Assembly: GCA_032718475.1 (NCBI GenBank)
Contig: JAUCBJ010001817.1
Coordinates: 1-26,159 of the forward strand
Direction: 5' to 3'
Length of the DNA stretch: 26,159 nucleotides
From: Nemertoderma westbladi
Taxonomy: Eukaryota > Xenacoelomorpha > Nemertodermatida > Nemertodermatidae
The position numbers and the translations under genes were made by a program. Positions 10,247 through 21,100 of this stretch are shown in pieces (position 1 is the stretch's first letter; each line of letters begins with the position of its first letter). The notes under the pieces are model-generated. The model worked only from the letters and a program-made list of their open reading frames with translations. It was not told the origin of the DNA and made no database searches.

Positions 10247-10785
10247 GTTAGATACATTTTTTATATAATTATGACCTTGTAATTAAAAACCTCCAAGTTA
10301 AATTATTATAGTCCATACATTCAAAAGTTCCTTATTGTTGTGATGGAAAAACACTAGGGAAGCAATCGACCATAGCAGGCAATATAATGGTTCCAGTGTA
10401 ATCGGTCAATGTATAATAATTTATAATGCAGGGATGCACGTTATGACGCCTACATAGCAGTAGGCCTGGCAAGCCTACGACAGCACATTACTGCTACAGA
10501 CTACAGCTTGCAAGCTGACAACAGAGTTGAGAGCTATACTATACTAGCGTACTACTATACACGTAGTATGAGTATCAGCAGGTAGATAGGAAAATCAGTT
10601 CAGTTTTTTCCTATTGGCCGAGAGGCCTGCTGTATATCTATACCGCATCTGTTCACTTATTAAATCGTATATTTATTATGAATGGTATCAAAAATCCAGT
10701 GATGCCTTGTGTATTAAAATAAAAACATTGCGGGTCCATTGTCACACAAAATTTCTTTATTTATTTTGTAATCTTAATAGTGCAG
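10247..10785 (+). other. Probable intron or non-coding
   Basis: No coding stretch is recognised. It ends with a T-rich tract (ttctttatttattttgtaat) before two alternative acceptors, aatag at 10780 and tgcag at 10785. Confidence 0.4.
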
Positions 10786-10903
10786 TTACGACTAACTACC
10801 AGATCAAGCGACCACGGACAGTGAAAACAGCTTCCAAGCTTCGAGATTCTCCATATAGAGTAGTTGTTGCATTTCGTTTCTCCCGAGTCCAGTACCCCTT
10901 TCA
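10786..10903 (+). CDS. Possible further exon of the same host gene (exon c)
   Basis: If the acceptor is tgcag at 10785, the two bases TT complete the codon left open by exon b and the frame continues as TTNYQIKRPRTVKTASKLRD, then SPYRVVVAFRFSRVQYPFQ. This basic stretch has coding-like codon use. The 3' boundary is unclear: CAA followed by gttggt (10904) and AAAAG followed by gtcaga (about 10950) are both possible donors, and the frame stays open to 10979. The alternative acceptor at 10780 would not keep phase. No family is recognised. Confidence 0.4.
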
Positions 10904-10979
10904 AGTTGGTCTAATATATGTTATAGCCGGTCATCCACGGCTAGAAAAGGTCAGAAAAGGCCGCATGCCAGAAAAGTAG

Positions 10980-11328
10980 CTCTGATATGACCTCATGTTC
11001 TTCTCAGAGTAGTCCACCGTTAAGACTGATAACAAGGATATTGGTTCCGGTATAGGCACTACCAATACCTATATAGCGTGCTGGAAATTGGGCATTCAAC
11101 AAGAGCGTTGAGTGATGAATCCTATGATGGGACAAATTAGGACATTCAGATATTCGCAGTTGGCAGTAGAGATGCCGGATTTCAGTGCCTCTTTAGAAAA
11201 TAAGCTGGATTTTAAGGAGTAAACCGACATATCAGTGATATTCAACCTTATCAACCTTCAATCATATCAATGACAGTCAACCTCGTAAAGATTTTCTGTA
11301 CAGTTTGTTTATATTGTCTACTGTAGTT
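10980..11328. other. Non-coding spacer
   Basis: I see no gene, splice-bounded exon or recognisable repeat. Confidence 0.5.
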
Positions 11329-11434
11329 GTTCGTTGGTGGAAGAGCAGCAGTAGTTCCAGTACTCCTCTATGGGAGTCCATGCTGGGCTCTAACTGCTGA
11401 GGACACGATCCTAGTAGTAGTAGTTCGTTGGTGG
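11329..11434 (+). mobile_element. LINE A micro-copy, 82 bp, with 12-bp target-site duplication
   Basis: Positions 11341-11406 match the LINE A coding region around LYGSPCWALTAEDT. The sequence then jumps directly to the element's extreme 3' end (gatcctagtagtagtag, to 11422). About 380 bp found in other copies is missing at that jump. GTTCGTTGGTGG flanks it on both sides (11329-11340 and 11423-11434), so it inserted in this deleted form, or with a 5' truncation plus an internal jump. It carries no function. Confidence 0.85.
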
Positions 11435-11600
11435 GTGCGGCGATGTAGAATCTACCCGAATAGAGCAGTGCTGGAATGGCCACCATTCTCCATAAAGTTG
11501 CAACTGTTTCCTCTATGAGATAATGGTATCAGAGAATGATCTCGGAACGACACCGCACAGGAGACAGCAGTTAATAATAATCATTGTTATAGAATGAGAT

Positions 11601-12222
11601 ATAGTTGATTCGTTGCTTTTTTTGACGACTTCCAGTTCGTCCAATACCCAATACCTTGGGTCATGGATAGAGAGTAGCAAAAAGTCATAGAAGTTAGGAA
11701 AGCAAAGGCTTGGGTAGCTCTATCAAAAATGGATACCACCTGGAAATCAGACCTCTCAAGTCACTTAAAGACCATGTTCATTGAGCTACAGTGGAAAGTG
11801 TACTTTAATACAGGGGTGAGACCTGGACACTGACTAAATCACTTGAACAACGAATTGATGGTTGCTACACAAGTCTACTAAGGGCAGCCCTAAACATCAG
11901 CTGGAGACAATGATAAACGCCGAGCTCTATGGTACTATACCACCTGTATCAGCCACCCTCCGTGAACGCAGATTAAGATTCAGTGGGCACTGCTGGAGAA
12001 CTAAAGACGAGGTCATACCAGATCTACTTTTCTGGCTACCAACTCATGGAAAGCGTAGTCGTGGACGACCGGCCATAACATATATAGCTCAACTTGAAAG
12101 GGATACTGAACTTGGGAGAAACGAAATTGCGACAACTATGGAGAATCGGGAAGCCTGGACGGATCTCATTTCCACTGCTGGAGTTTGCTCGAGTTAGTAG
12201 TCATAGTTGATTCGCTTGCTTT
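11601..12222 (+). mobile_element. LINE family B, 5'-truncated copy with target-site duplication
   Basis: The insert (about 11620-12202) begins in the gacgacttccag stretch just before YLGSWIE and runs to the end of the element's frame. It is flanked by atagttgattcg-ttgcttt (11601-11619) and atagttgattcgcttgcttt (12203-12222), a duplication of about 19 bp with one indel. It ends in a short TAG run. Family B differs from family A in sequence but shares the C-terminal architecture (ENWTLT, then RLRFSGHCWR). The matching upstream part of family B lies at 24354-24904 on the other strand. Confidence 0.8.
11640..12196 (+). pseudogene. LINE B C-terminal fragment (reverse transcriptase tail)
   Basis: This is the tail of a LINE polyprotein downstream of the reverse transcriptase core. 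It starts around LGSWIESSKK, passes WVALSKMDTTWKSD, and is then shifted and interrupted by a stop in the LTKSLEQ region (about 11790-11870). The last part, 11862-12196, is open and contains INAELYGTIPPVSATLRERR, LRFSGHCWR, DLLFWLPTHGKRSRGRP and a terminal stop. There is no catalytic domain, so the fragment is inert. Confidence 0.8.
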
Positions 12223-12753
12223 CCCTGGTTGTGCGGACTGCGGGGTCTTGGACCTCTGAAGTTACAATTCTGTGGTCCAAATCAATTCGGTTGAACGAGC
12301 TGTATGCCTGGCAATTAATCATATTATTTTTAATAAGATGTAGTCCAGCTGAATTTTAGGTCTATTCGGCTATTGACATTTCCACAGCTTTCCCTTACAC
12401 GTTTTAAATATGGTGTTCTTTGGTATAAATTCACATTCTTCCACTAAAATAAGCACCCATTTCTATTCGAATTGGTGTTATAGGTGTAACCCTTGATGTC
12501 CCAAGTAATGGCTCTTCTGGCCCAAAGTCGCGTTCAGGTCACCACCAACGACTTTGATAATCAAATTTTCTGCCGAGCTTGTTACAAACGTCCAGCCATA
12601 TCCAATGTCATTCTACTTCATGACAAATCCGATGTACTTGGATACAGATGATATCAATGTTATACTGTATTCCATTGCCAGTCACCCTCTTTGCTATGAG
12701 CTTTCAGAGGGTTCTCATTTTCATAACTTTCAGTTGCGAAATTAAACCGCGTT
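12223..12753. other. Non-coding spacer
   Basis: No gene or known repeat is recognised between the LINE B fragment and the next minisatellite. The small open frame at 12554-12745 shows no motif. Confidence 0.5.
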
Positions 12754-13507
12754 GCCTTAAATCAGCTTTGAGGTAGGCTGCCATTTGTTGATTACCCTCT
12801 ACCTACCCATGGCCTACACCCTTGCTGCTCCTTAAATCAGCTTTGAGGTAGGCTGCCATTTGTTGATTACCCTCCACCTATCCATGGCCTACATCCTTTG
12901 AGGTAGGCTGCCATTTGTTGATTACCCTCTACCTACCCATGGCCTACATCCTTGCTGCTCCTTAAAGCAGCTTTGAGGTAGGCTGCCATTTGTTGATTAC
13001 CCTCTACCTACCCATGGCCTACATCCTTACATCCTTGCTGCTCCTTAAAGCAGCTTTGAGGTAGGCTGCCATTTATTGATTACCCTCTACCTACCCATGG
13101 CCTACATCCTTTTAGGTAGGCTGCCATTTGTTGATTACCCTCTACCTACCCATGGCCTACATCCTTTTAGGTAGGCTGCCATTTGTTGATTACCCTCTAC
13201 CTACCCATGGCCTACATCCTTGCTGCTCCTTAAAGCAGCTTTGAGGTAGGCTGCCATTTGTTGATTACCCTCCACCTATCCATGGCCTACATCCTTGCTG
13301 CTCCTTAAAGCAGCTTTGAGGTAGGCTGCCATTTGTTGATTACCCTCCACCTATCCATGGCCTACATCCTTGCTGCTCCTTAAAGCAGCTTTGAGGTAGG
13401 CTGCCATTTGTTGATTACCCTCCACCTATCCATGGCCTACATCCTTTTAGGTAGGCTGCCATTTGTTGATTACCCTCTACCTACCCATGGCCTACATCCT
13501 TGCTGCT
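12754..13507 (+). repeat. Minisatellite of 55-bp and 75-bp units
   Basis: Eleven units begin with aggtaggctgccatttgttg at 12771, 12846, 12901, 12976, 13059, 13114, 13169, 13244, 13319, 13394 and 13449. Spacings are 75, 55, 75, 83, 55, 55, 75, 75, 75 and 55. Short and long units differ by a 20-bp module, gctgctccttaaagcagctt, itself a perfect 6-bp-stem hairpin. The 83-bp unit has an extra acatcctt. Each unit also pairs GTAGG..CCAT near its start with ATGGCCTAC near its end. Confidence 0.95.
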
Positions 13508-13881
13508 TTCTTTAGTGCTCCTTCTATTGCACCATAAAGGTTTACTCCTCAGTATTGACATAAAGGCAAACATGGTGATCAGCAACACGCCATACAGTAT
13601 ATTTTAGCTTCTTTCAAATTTAAACCTCATCAAAATACAAAAACGGTATAAATAATGTAACGCCATCTAGAGAAGTTTACAAAAACAATGTTATAGCACA
13701 AAAATCATCATGGCCGCTGATTCGAGGATTACAGAGAGGAATAGCTAGTTATGAGTGTAGGACAGATTTACAGTATGTGAGTACTGTGAGTACAGATCAA
13801 TTTAGCATAGATTTAGTACAGTACCGCAGTAGTTGGTCTGCTATTAGTATTTTGAGTTTCCGTACATCTGTTTGTTATGAA

Positions 13882-13904
13882 CTAACGAACTAATAGTTCG
13901 TTAG
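13882..13904. repeat. Perfect inverted repeat, 11-bp arms
   Basis: CTAACGAACTA is followed by a single A and then TAGTTCGTTAG. The function is unknown. It could be a protein-binding palindrome or the core of a degraded element. Confidence 0.7.
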
Positions 13905-14170
13905 CCAGTTAGCAGCAGGTTTCTCCAGGGTAAGGGAAACCGGGATAACTAAAGTGGTAGATTGCCTTGGAACGCAAGATCTCTTTTTAGGGTCTTATAT
14001 GCGGTATGTATCCCAGCCCAGTATCCGTCTGTCCGCCTAGTCCAATTTCTACACTTCAAGTATAGTCTACCTTCACAGACCCACGCCTTACCTAATCCTT
14101 CTCAATACTGGAGATATACTGATGCATCAGCAAGGGATTACACTTAAAGGGAAATTTGAAAAAAAATTCG

Positions 14171-14237
14171 TAAGTATCTTGTGCCACAACTTACATTTGT
14201 AAAAAACTTTCATAAGTATCTTGTGCTACAACTTACA
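14171..14237 (+). repeat. Duplicated 25-bp hairpin motif
   Basis: The motif runs from TAAGTATCTTGTG to ACAACTTACA. It occurs at 14171-14195 and again at 14213-14237 with one base changed. Each copy can fold on itself (TTGTG / CACAA, with TAAG / CTTA outside). Confidence 0.6.
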
Positions 14238-14865
14238 AAGACTTGAAACACAGACTTATATTCTGCTCTTTCTGGCTTTACTTTGATGGTAGTAGTATGG
14301 TGTCGCACTATTAGAAAAGTATTAATCAAATTCTCAAAGGGACGCTGCATAATTAGTTATATCTTTCACTCGTAAAGGGGTTTGTGGTGCTGTGCTTGAT
14401 GATCATGATGCACCACATTGTTTTGTAATTTTTCTAAACCTTCAGTGCGGTATGATTTCCAACCCACACGCAAACAGCTGTTACTATTTTGCTGTGCTCT
14501 GGATCTCACAGAACAATGAATAGAACATATAATAATAGCAGGGAAAATCAACAGAAATTTAAATCCTAATGGGAAGTTACTATCAATAAGTTATCATAAG
14601 GTGAAACTTGAACATAAGGTGAAAGCGGTTTGTCGAGAACTTAACGACTGTCATTAAGTAAAATGTATAGTTTCTAACGGAATGGAACGTTGAGTGCACA
14701 TTTAACACCAAATTTTAAAATTATATTAAAAATAAGAAACTTTTAGAGGTTCAATAATAAAACAGAATAATGTGATGTATTTTGCTAAGAATATCTTGTG
14801 TTGTAAAAATAGGAACACAGTATTCTAGTTAAATCATATGATTATATTTTACTGCGACTGCTTGG

Positions 14866-17452
14866 TAGTTCACATACATTTAGTCGGTCGCTGATTGGTT
14901 CACATACATTTAGTCGGTCGCTGATTGGTTCACATACATTTAGTCGATCGCTGATTGGTTCACATATATTTAGTCGGTCGCTGATTGGTTTACATACATT
15001 TAGTCGATCGCTGGTTGGTTCACATACATTTAGTCGATCGCTGATTGGTTCACATACATTTAGTCGGTCGCTGAAAGGTTCACATACATTTAGTCGATCG
15101 CTGATTGGTTTACATACATTTAGTCGGTCGCCGATTGGTTCACATACATTTAGTCGGTCGCTGATTGGTTCACATACATTTAGTCGATCGCTGATTGGTT
15201 TACATACATTTAGTCGATCGCTGATTGGTTTACATACATTTAGTCGATCGCTGATTGGTTCACATACATTTAGTCGATCGCTGATTGGTTCACATATATT
15301 TAGTCGGTCGCTGATTGGTTCACATACATTTAGTCGGTCGCTGATTGGTTCATATACATTTAGTCGATCGCTGATTGGTTCACATACATTTAGTCGGTCG
15401 CTGATTGGTTCACATACATTTAGTCGATCGCTGATTGGTTCACATACATTTAGTCGGTCGCTGATTGGTTCACATACATTTAGTCGGTCGCTGATTGGTT
15501 CACATACATTTAATCGATCGCTGATTGGTTCACATACATTTAGTCGGTCGCTGATTGGTTCACATACATCTAGTCGATCGCTGATTGGTTCACATACATT
15601 TAGTCGGTCGCTGATTGGTTCACATACATTTAGTCGATCGCTGATTGGTTTACATACATTTAGTCGGTCGCTGATTGGTTCACATACATCTAGTCGATCG
15701 CTGATTGGTTCACATACATTTAGTCGGTCGCTGATTGGTTTACATACATTTAGTCGGTCGCTGATTGGTTCACATACATCTAGTCGATCGCTGATTGGTT
15801 CACATACATTTAGTCGGTCGCTGATTGGTTCACATACATCTAGTCGATCGCTGATTGGTTCACATACATTTAGTCGATCGCTGATTGGTTCACATACATT
15901 TAGTCGATCGCTGATTGGTTCACATATATTTAGTCGGTCGCTGATTGGTTTGCATACATTTAGTCGATCGCTGGTTGGTTCACATATATTTAGTCGGTCG
16001 CTGATTGGTTCACATACATTTAGTCGATCGCTGATTGGTTCACATATATTTAGTCGGTCGCTGATTGGTTTACATACATTTAGTCGATCGCTGGTTGGTT
16101 CACATACATTTAGTCGGTCGCTGATTGGTTTACATACATTTAGTCGATCGCTGGTTGGTTCACATACATTTAGTCGATCGCTGATTGGTTCACATACATT
16201 TAGTCGGTCGCTGATTGGTTCACATACATTTAGTCGATCGCTGATTGGTTCACATATATTTAGTCGGTCGCTGATTGGTTCACATACATTTAGTCGATCG
16301 CTGATTGGTTCACATATATTTAGTCGGTCGCTGATTGGTTTACATACATTTAGTCGATCGCTGGTTGGTTCACATACATTTAGTCGATCGCTGATTGGTT
16401 CACATACATTTAGTCGGTCGCTGAAAGGTTCACATACATTTAGTCGATCGCTGATTGGTTTACATACATTTAGTCGGTCGCCGATTGGTTCACATACATT
16501 TAGTCGGTCGCTGATTGGTTCACATACATTTAGTCGATCGCTGATTGGTTTACATACATTTAGTCGATCGCTGATTGGTTTACATACATTTAGTCGATCG
16601 CTGATTGGTTCACATACATTTAGTCGATCGCTGATTGGTTCACATATATTTAGTCGGTCGCTGATTGGTTCACATACATTTAGTCGGTTGCTGATTGGTT
16701 CACATACATTTAGTCGATCGCTGATTGGTTCACATACATTTAGTCGGTCGCTGATTGGTTCACATACATTTAGTCGATCGCTGATTGGTTCACATACATT
16801 TAGTCGGTCGCTGATTGGTTCACATACATTTAGTCGGTCGCTGATTGGTTCACATACATTTAGTCGATCGGTGATTGGTTCACATACATTTAGTCGGTCG
16901 CTGATTGGTTCACATACATCTAGTCGATCGGTGATTGGTTCACATACATTTAGTCGGTCGCTGATTGGTTCACATACATTTAGTCGATCGCTGATTGGTT
17001 TACATACATTTAGTCGGTCGCTGATTGGTTCACATACATCTAGTCGATCGCTGATTGGTTCACATACATTTAGTCGGTCGCTGATTGGTTTACATACATT
17101 TAGTCGGTCGCTGATTGGTTCACATACATCTAGTCGATCGCTGATTGGTTCACATACATTTAGTCGGTCGCTGATTGGTTCACATACATCTAGTCGATCG
17201 CTGATTGGTTCACATACATTTAGTCGGTCGCTGATTGGTTCACATACATCTAGTCGATCGCTGATTGGTTCACATACATTTAGTCGGTCGCTGATTGGTT
17301 CGCATACATCTAGTCGATCGCTGATTGGTTCACATACATTTAGTCGGTCGCTGATTGGTTCACATACATTTAGTCGATCGCTGATTGGTTCACATACATT
17401 TAGTCGGTCGCTGATTGGTTCACATACATTTAGTCGGTCGCTGATTGGTTCT
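14866..17452 (+). repeat. 30-bp satellite array, about 86 units
   Basis: Strictly 30-bp periodic units built from tagtcggtcgctgattggtt plus cacatacatt. Main variants are tagtcGg / tagtcGa, cacataCatt / cacataTatt, Cacat / Tacat and a terminal catc. The rare markers ctgaaagg (15071 and 16421) and ccgattgg (15131 and 16481) recur 1350 bp apart, showing an internal block duplication. The frame from 15950 to 17533 repeats a ten-residue HTFSRSLIGS unit. It is open only because 30 is a multiple of three, and its first codon is TTG, so I do not call it a protein-coding gene. Confidence 0.97.
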
Positions 17453-17489
17453 TGCTGTTACATTTCTACTGAATTTTATTTTATTTTAG

Positions 17490-17533
17490 GATCTTCTGAT
17501 AGATCTAGAATGAAGATAAAAATACAAGCCTAG
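17490..17533 (+). CDS. Weak candidate terminal exon
   Basis: A strong-looking acceptor (gaattttattttattttag, ending at 17489) is followed by a short frame that begins at phase 1 and reads SSDRSRMKIKIQA to a TAG stop at 17531-17533. An AATAAA polyadenylation-type signal lies at 17607-17612. This could be the 3' exon of the host gene whose exon candidates lie at 9538-10903, which would put the 30-bp array inside its last intron. No phase-matched donor was established, so the link is speculative. Confidence 0.25.
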
Positions 17534-18112
17534 AAACTTCGAAATGGAGAATCTGAAAAGTGAAAAGTGCATCAGACGTCTAACATCTGTCGAACATACA
17601 TAGAATAATAAACTGTTACCAAGCAACAATCACGATTATAATTATTACATAATATAAATTTAGTTACAATTTTAGTTATAATTTTGTCGATAATCAATTA
17701 AAAATCTGTTCAAAATATGATTATTATATTAATGTATATATTATTATATTAATGTATATATTATTATATTAATGTATATATTATTATATTAATGTATATT
17801 AATACCGAAACTGCCTGTATAGGATGAGTATTTATCAAAAGTTTTGCTATTTGCTATCTATAGTATCTATCTATGTATGTTTGTGCCATAAATCAGCCGT
17901 TATTCGCACTGTTATGAGACTTTACCTAGTTATAAAGGTCGTCTGACAACGTTTAAGCAATAGATTTTCCGAAAAAATAATAGACATACGAGCGCCGCGA
18001 GGGTAATAATGTAGACGAGTTTTCCGTTGACTATACACCGGTTCCGCATATTTAACGATATTTAATTTTTTGATCAGTATCGGTAGTGGAATATTGTATG
18101 TTATATATTTGG
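17534..18112. other. AT-rich non-coding with a 20-bp tandem repeat
   Basis: No gene is recognised. Four tandem copies of ttattatattaatgtatata lie at about 17720-17800. The remainder up to the LINE target-site duplication is unremarkable. Confidence 0.6.
17722..17800 (+). repeat. 20-bp AT-rich tandem repeat, four units
   Basis: The unit ttattatattaatgtatata is repeated about four times with essentially no divergence, which suggests recent expansion. Confidence 0.85.
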
Positions 18113-18165
18113 TGACGAGATGTACACTACTACTAGGATCGGCATGCTGCATTGCAGCTGCATTT

Positions 18166-21100
18166 TTAAGAATGCTGTGCCGGCTTGTCAACAAAATTGC
18201 ACCGCCACAACTCCCTATCACCCATGACATTTGCTAGATCATCCGCATCTTTAAGGCCAGTGTCCTTTAAGATGCGTCTCAAGAAAGTCATGGGCTGTCC
18301 ACCATGCTTATTCACTCCATGAGGCTGCCAAAGTACAAGATTATGCACTGGCTGGTCCTCACGGCGAAAGCAGTGTCCTGCAAAGCGGAGGCGATTTTGT
18401 TCTAGTGTCAAGCTTTGGGGAACCAATGAGACACCTCCAATGTTATATAGTGTCTGGTTAGAGATGTGTGCAGTGTACTTGACACAATGAACCCGGCGTA
18501 GCATTCTTGTGAATGTGCCATCCAGAGATTTGGTGTCCTTAGCATGGACTCCCATAGAGGAGTGCTGGAACTACTGCTGCTCTAAATAATCGGACCTTAA
18601 GTTTCCGATTAATTCTCGGTGACTTCCAAATCCTGGAAAGCCTATTCAAGGCTGCCCATGGCTTTCCCTTACGTATTCGAAGGTCCTCCCCTGACTTCCG
18701 GATCCATGATCCCAGGTAACAGAAGTCGTCCACATGCTCAAGCATACCATCCTTTGAGCTTATGCTCATCCGATCAGAGACTTGCTGTGGACTTTCAAAG
18801 TTAACTGTCAGAATTGTGGTCTTTCTGGAGTTAATAAAAAGACCAACACTAGAAGCAGCATGTTCTAATGAGCTGAGGAGCCGTTGGGCTCCCTCTAATG
18901 ATTCTGAGAGTACTCCTAAGTCATCAGCAAAGTCTAGATCAGTTAGGTACTTGGCAGGATTTCCTCGACTTCTGGAGCCAGAAGGTGGAGTTATCATCAC
19001 CCCATCATCATTATAATGATCTAAGGACATGCGTATAACATAGTCAACCACAATAATGAACAAGAATGGTGCAAGTGTGTCTCCTTGGAGGACGCCCCAT
19101 AACACTTCAAATGGTTCTGTGTCACCGTCAACAGTAGACACAAATGTTGTCGAACCATCGTATACTGATCTGATTGCTGCAATAATTTCATCAGGAATCC
19201 CATATAATGAAAGTATGCTGAACATACGTGAGCGAGAGACTGAATCAAAGGCCTTGAAGAAGTCAACAAAGATAACAGCCAGATGCCTGTCTTTCTTTTT
19301 TGATAACTCTTCAATTATCCTTCTAAAGTGCCAAAATGGGCTCCATGGTCCCACGACCTTTACGGAACCCATTCTGATTTCCACGGAGCAGTCTCTCAAT
19401 GGGATCCCTGATGCGATTTAATAGAATCCTATTGTATAGCTTTGCAGCAATCGAGATCAATGAGATTCCCCGAAAAGAACCATAGAGTGTTAGGTTGCCC
19501 TTCTTGGGAACTGGCACCAACTTATTTGTTTTCATTTCTTGTGGGACTCTTGTTGTTCGGTACATGTCTACTATGATGGGATAGATGAGCTTTAAACACT
19601 CAGGTATTTTAAAGACCTCAGGGGGAACACCATCTACTCCACTGGCACGATTGGTCTTAATGCTCTTTGCAGCAGCCTTCACTTCTGCAAAGGAGATATC
19701 GCCAATGGGAATATCTGGGAGTACAGACTCAGACACTTTTACTTCTATAAAGTTATCAGGCAATACCCTGTCATTATTGAGGAGCTTTTCAAAGTGGGCT
19801 TTCCAACCATTGAGGCGATCGGCTGGTGATTCAGCCTTAACCTTGGTGGTTGGTTGGCTTTTCCGCCCAGTAAGCAGATTGATCGATTTCCATGCCTGGG
19901 ATGATTGCCTGCTGTCGTCAGCATCATTGATGGCATCAACCTGTTGGTTTATTAGCTCCTGTAGATTAGCAGAGTACTGCCTGTTCAGGGACCTAGATGC
20001 AGCCTTAATTGCATTCTTGGCCGCTGTAGTCTGTTTGAGTCGGGACTCTTTCTGCGCCTTATGAAGGTCATTTCGGCACTTCTGAATTTTGTTGTCAGTC
20101 CAGGGGGCCCTTTTCCTGTTTCGAGGGTATACAGGAACTGTTTCTGCAGCTGCTAACTTAACTGCTTCTGTAAAGGCAGTATAGCCTTCACAGTGATCTG
20201 CCGCCTCAGAGGCAAAAGCCTCATACCTGTTGCTCAGCTGTAGTGTGAAGCTGGATCTCACACTTGGCTGTTGCAACAGAGAGGACCAGTCATGCCGCGG
20301 CAAGGCAGATTTCGTTGTTCTGCTAGCACGCAGACTAAGTCTTACCTTGGCCACAATAAGGCGGTGATCACTGGAGAAGGGTCGAAGTGTAAATGCATTA
20401 CAGTCTTGTATAGAGCTCCTGTATTTCCTACGAAACAGAATATGGTCTATCTGGGACTTGTGACCACTGGGTCCATTATGAGTCCATAGCTTTCCAGTTC
20501 GCTTATTGAACTGGGTTCCAGCCGAAAACAATCCATTTCCAGAGATAAAATCCTGAAGATGGACAGAATTTCGGTTAACACTATTGCTATAGACCCAGGG
20601 CGATGTAGGTGATTGATGCAGACTTGCATTAAAGTCTCCCAGGAATGTTAAGAATGCATACTGATCCACTCCATCAGTAGCTGCTTGTAGATTGTGGTAG
20701 AAATTTTCCACCTCCTCTACAGGGGCAACACTAGTTGGAGAGTAGCACACAATCAGAACCACCTTAGGAAACTTCTTAGCCAGTCTTCCAGAACATGAGA
20801 AGTGGCAACGGATGATGCGGTTAGAGATTTGGTCTATTTTGTCCAATGCTGCATGTGCAGTTGGATTCATCAATAGACCAATTCCACCATTGCCACTATC
20901 ATCTGCTGACGCGAGGGCAAGTCGCCAACCGCCCCCCATTTCCTTAATCAGAACCTCATCAGTCTGTCCAGTCTGCATTCGGTGCTCTTGAACACCCACT
21001 GCGCTAAGAGAAAGCTTATCTGCCAAGGCAGTCAGCTCACCTTGTCGCATTGGGGACCCGAGTGTTAGGGTGTTTACTGAGGCTAGTCTTGTGACTTGCC

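Larger units (their letters stand above)
13508..14865. other. Non-coding region with small palindromes
   Basis: No gene is recognised. It contains a near-perfect palindrome at 13882-13904 and a duplicated hairpin motif at 14171-14195 / 14213-14237. The open frames at 13962-14147 (+) and 14366-14551 (-) are short and have no motif. Confidence 0.5.

Noticed and set aside
12754-17452. CRISPR array
   Set aside because: Units abut directly with no unique spacers, and the context is eukaryotic.
15950-17533. 527-codon frame encoding a repeated HTFSRSLIGS peptide
   Set aside because: It is produced by a 30-bp satellite unit, begins at TTG, and the same frame continues upstream through the array without a start. 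No independent coding evidence.
18539-19399. Separate gene starting at 19399 (minus)
   Set aside because: The first codon is TTG and the first about 25 residues are out-of-frame LINE A sequence. It is the shifted continuation of the polyprotein that starts at 21380.
19585-20064. Plus-strand frame of 159 codons, mirrored at 2466-2945
   Set aside because: It is antisense to the LINE A coding region and appears in both copies only because the sense strand is conserved.
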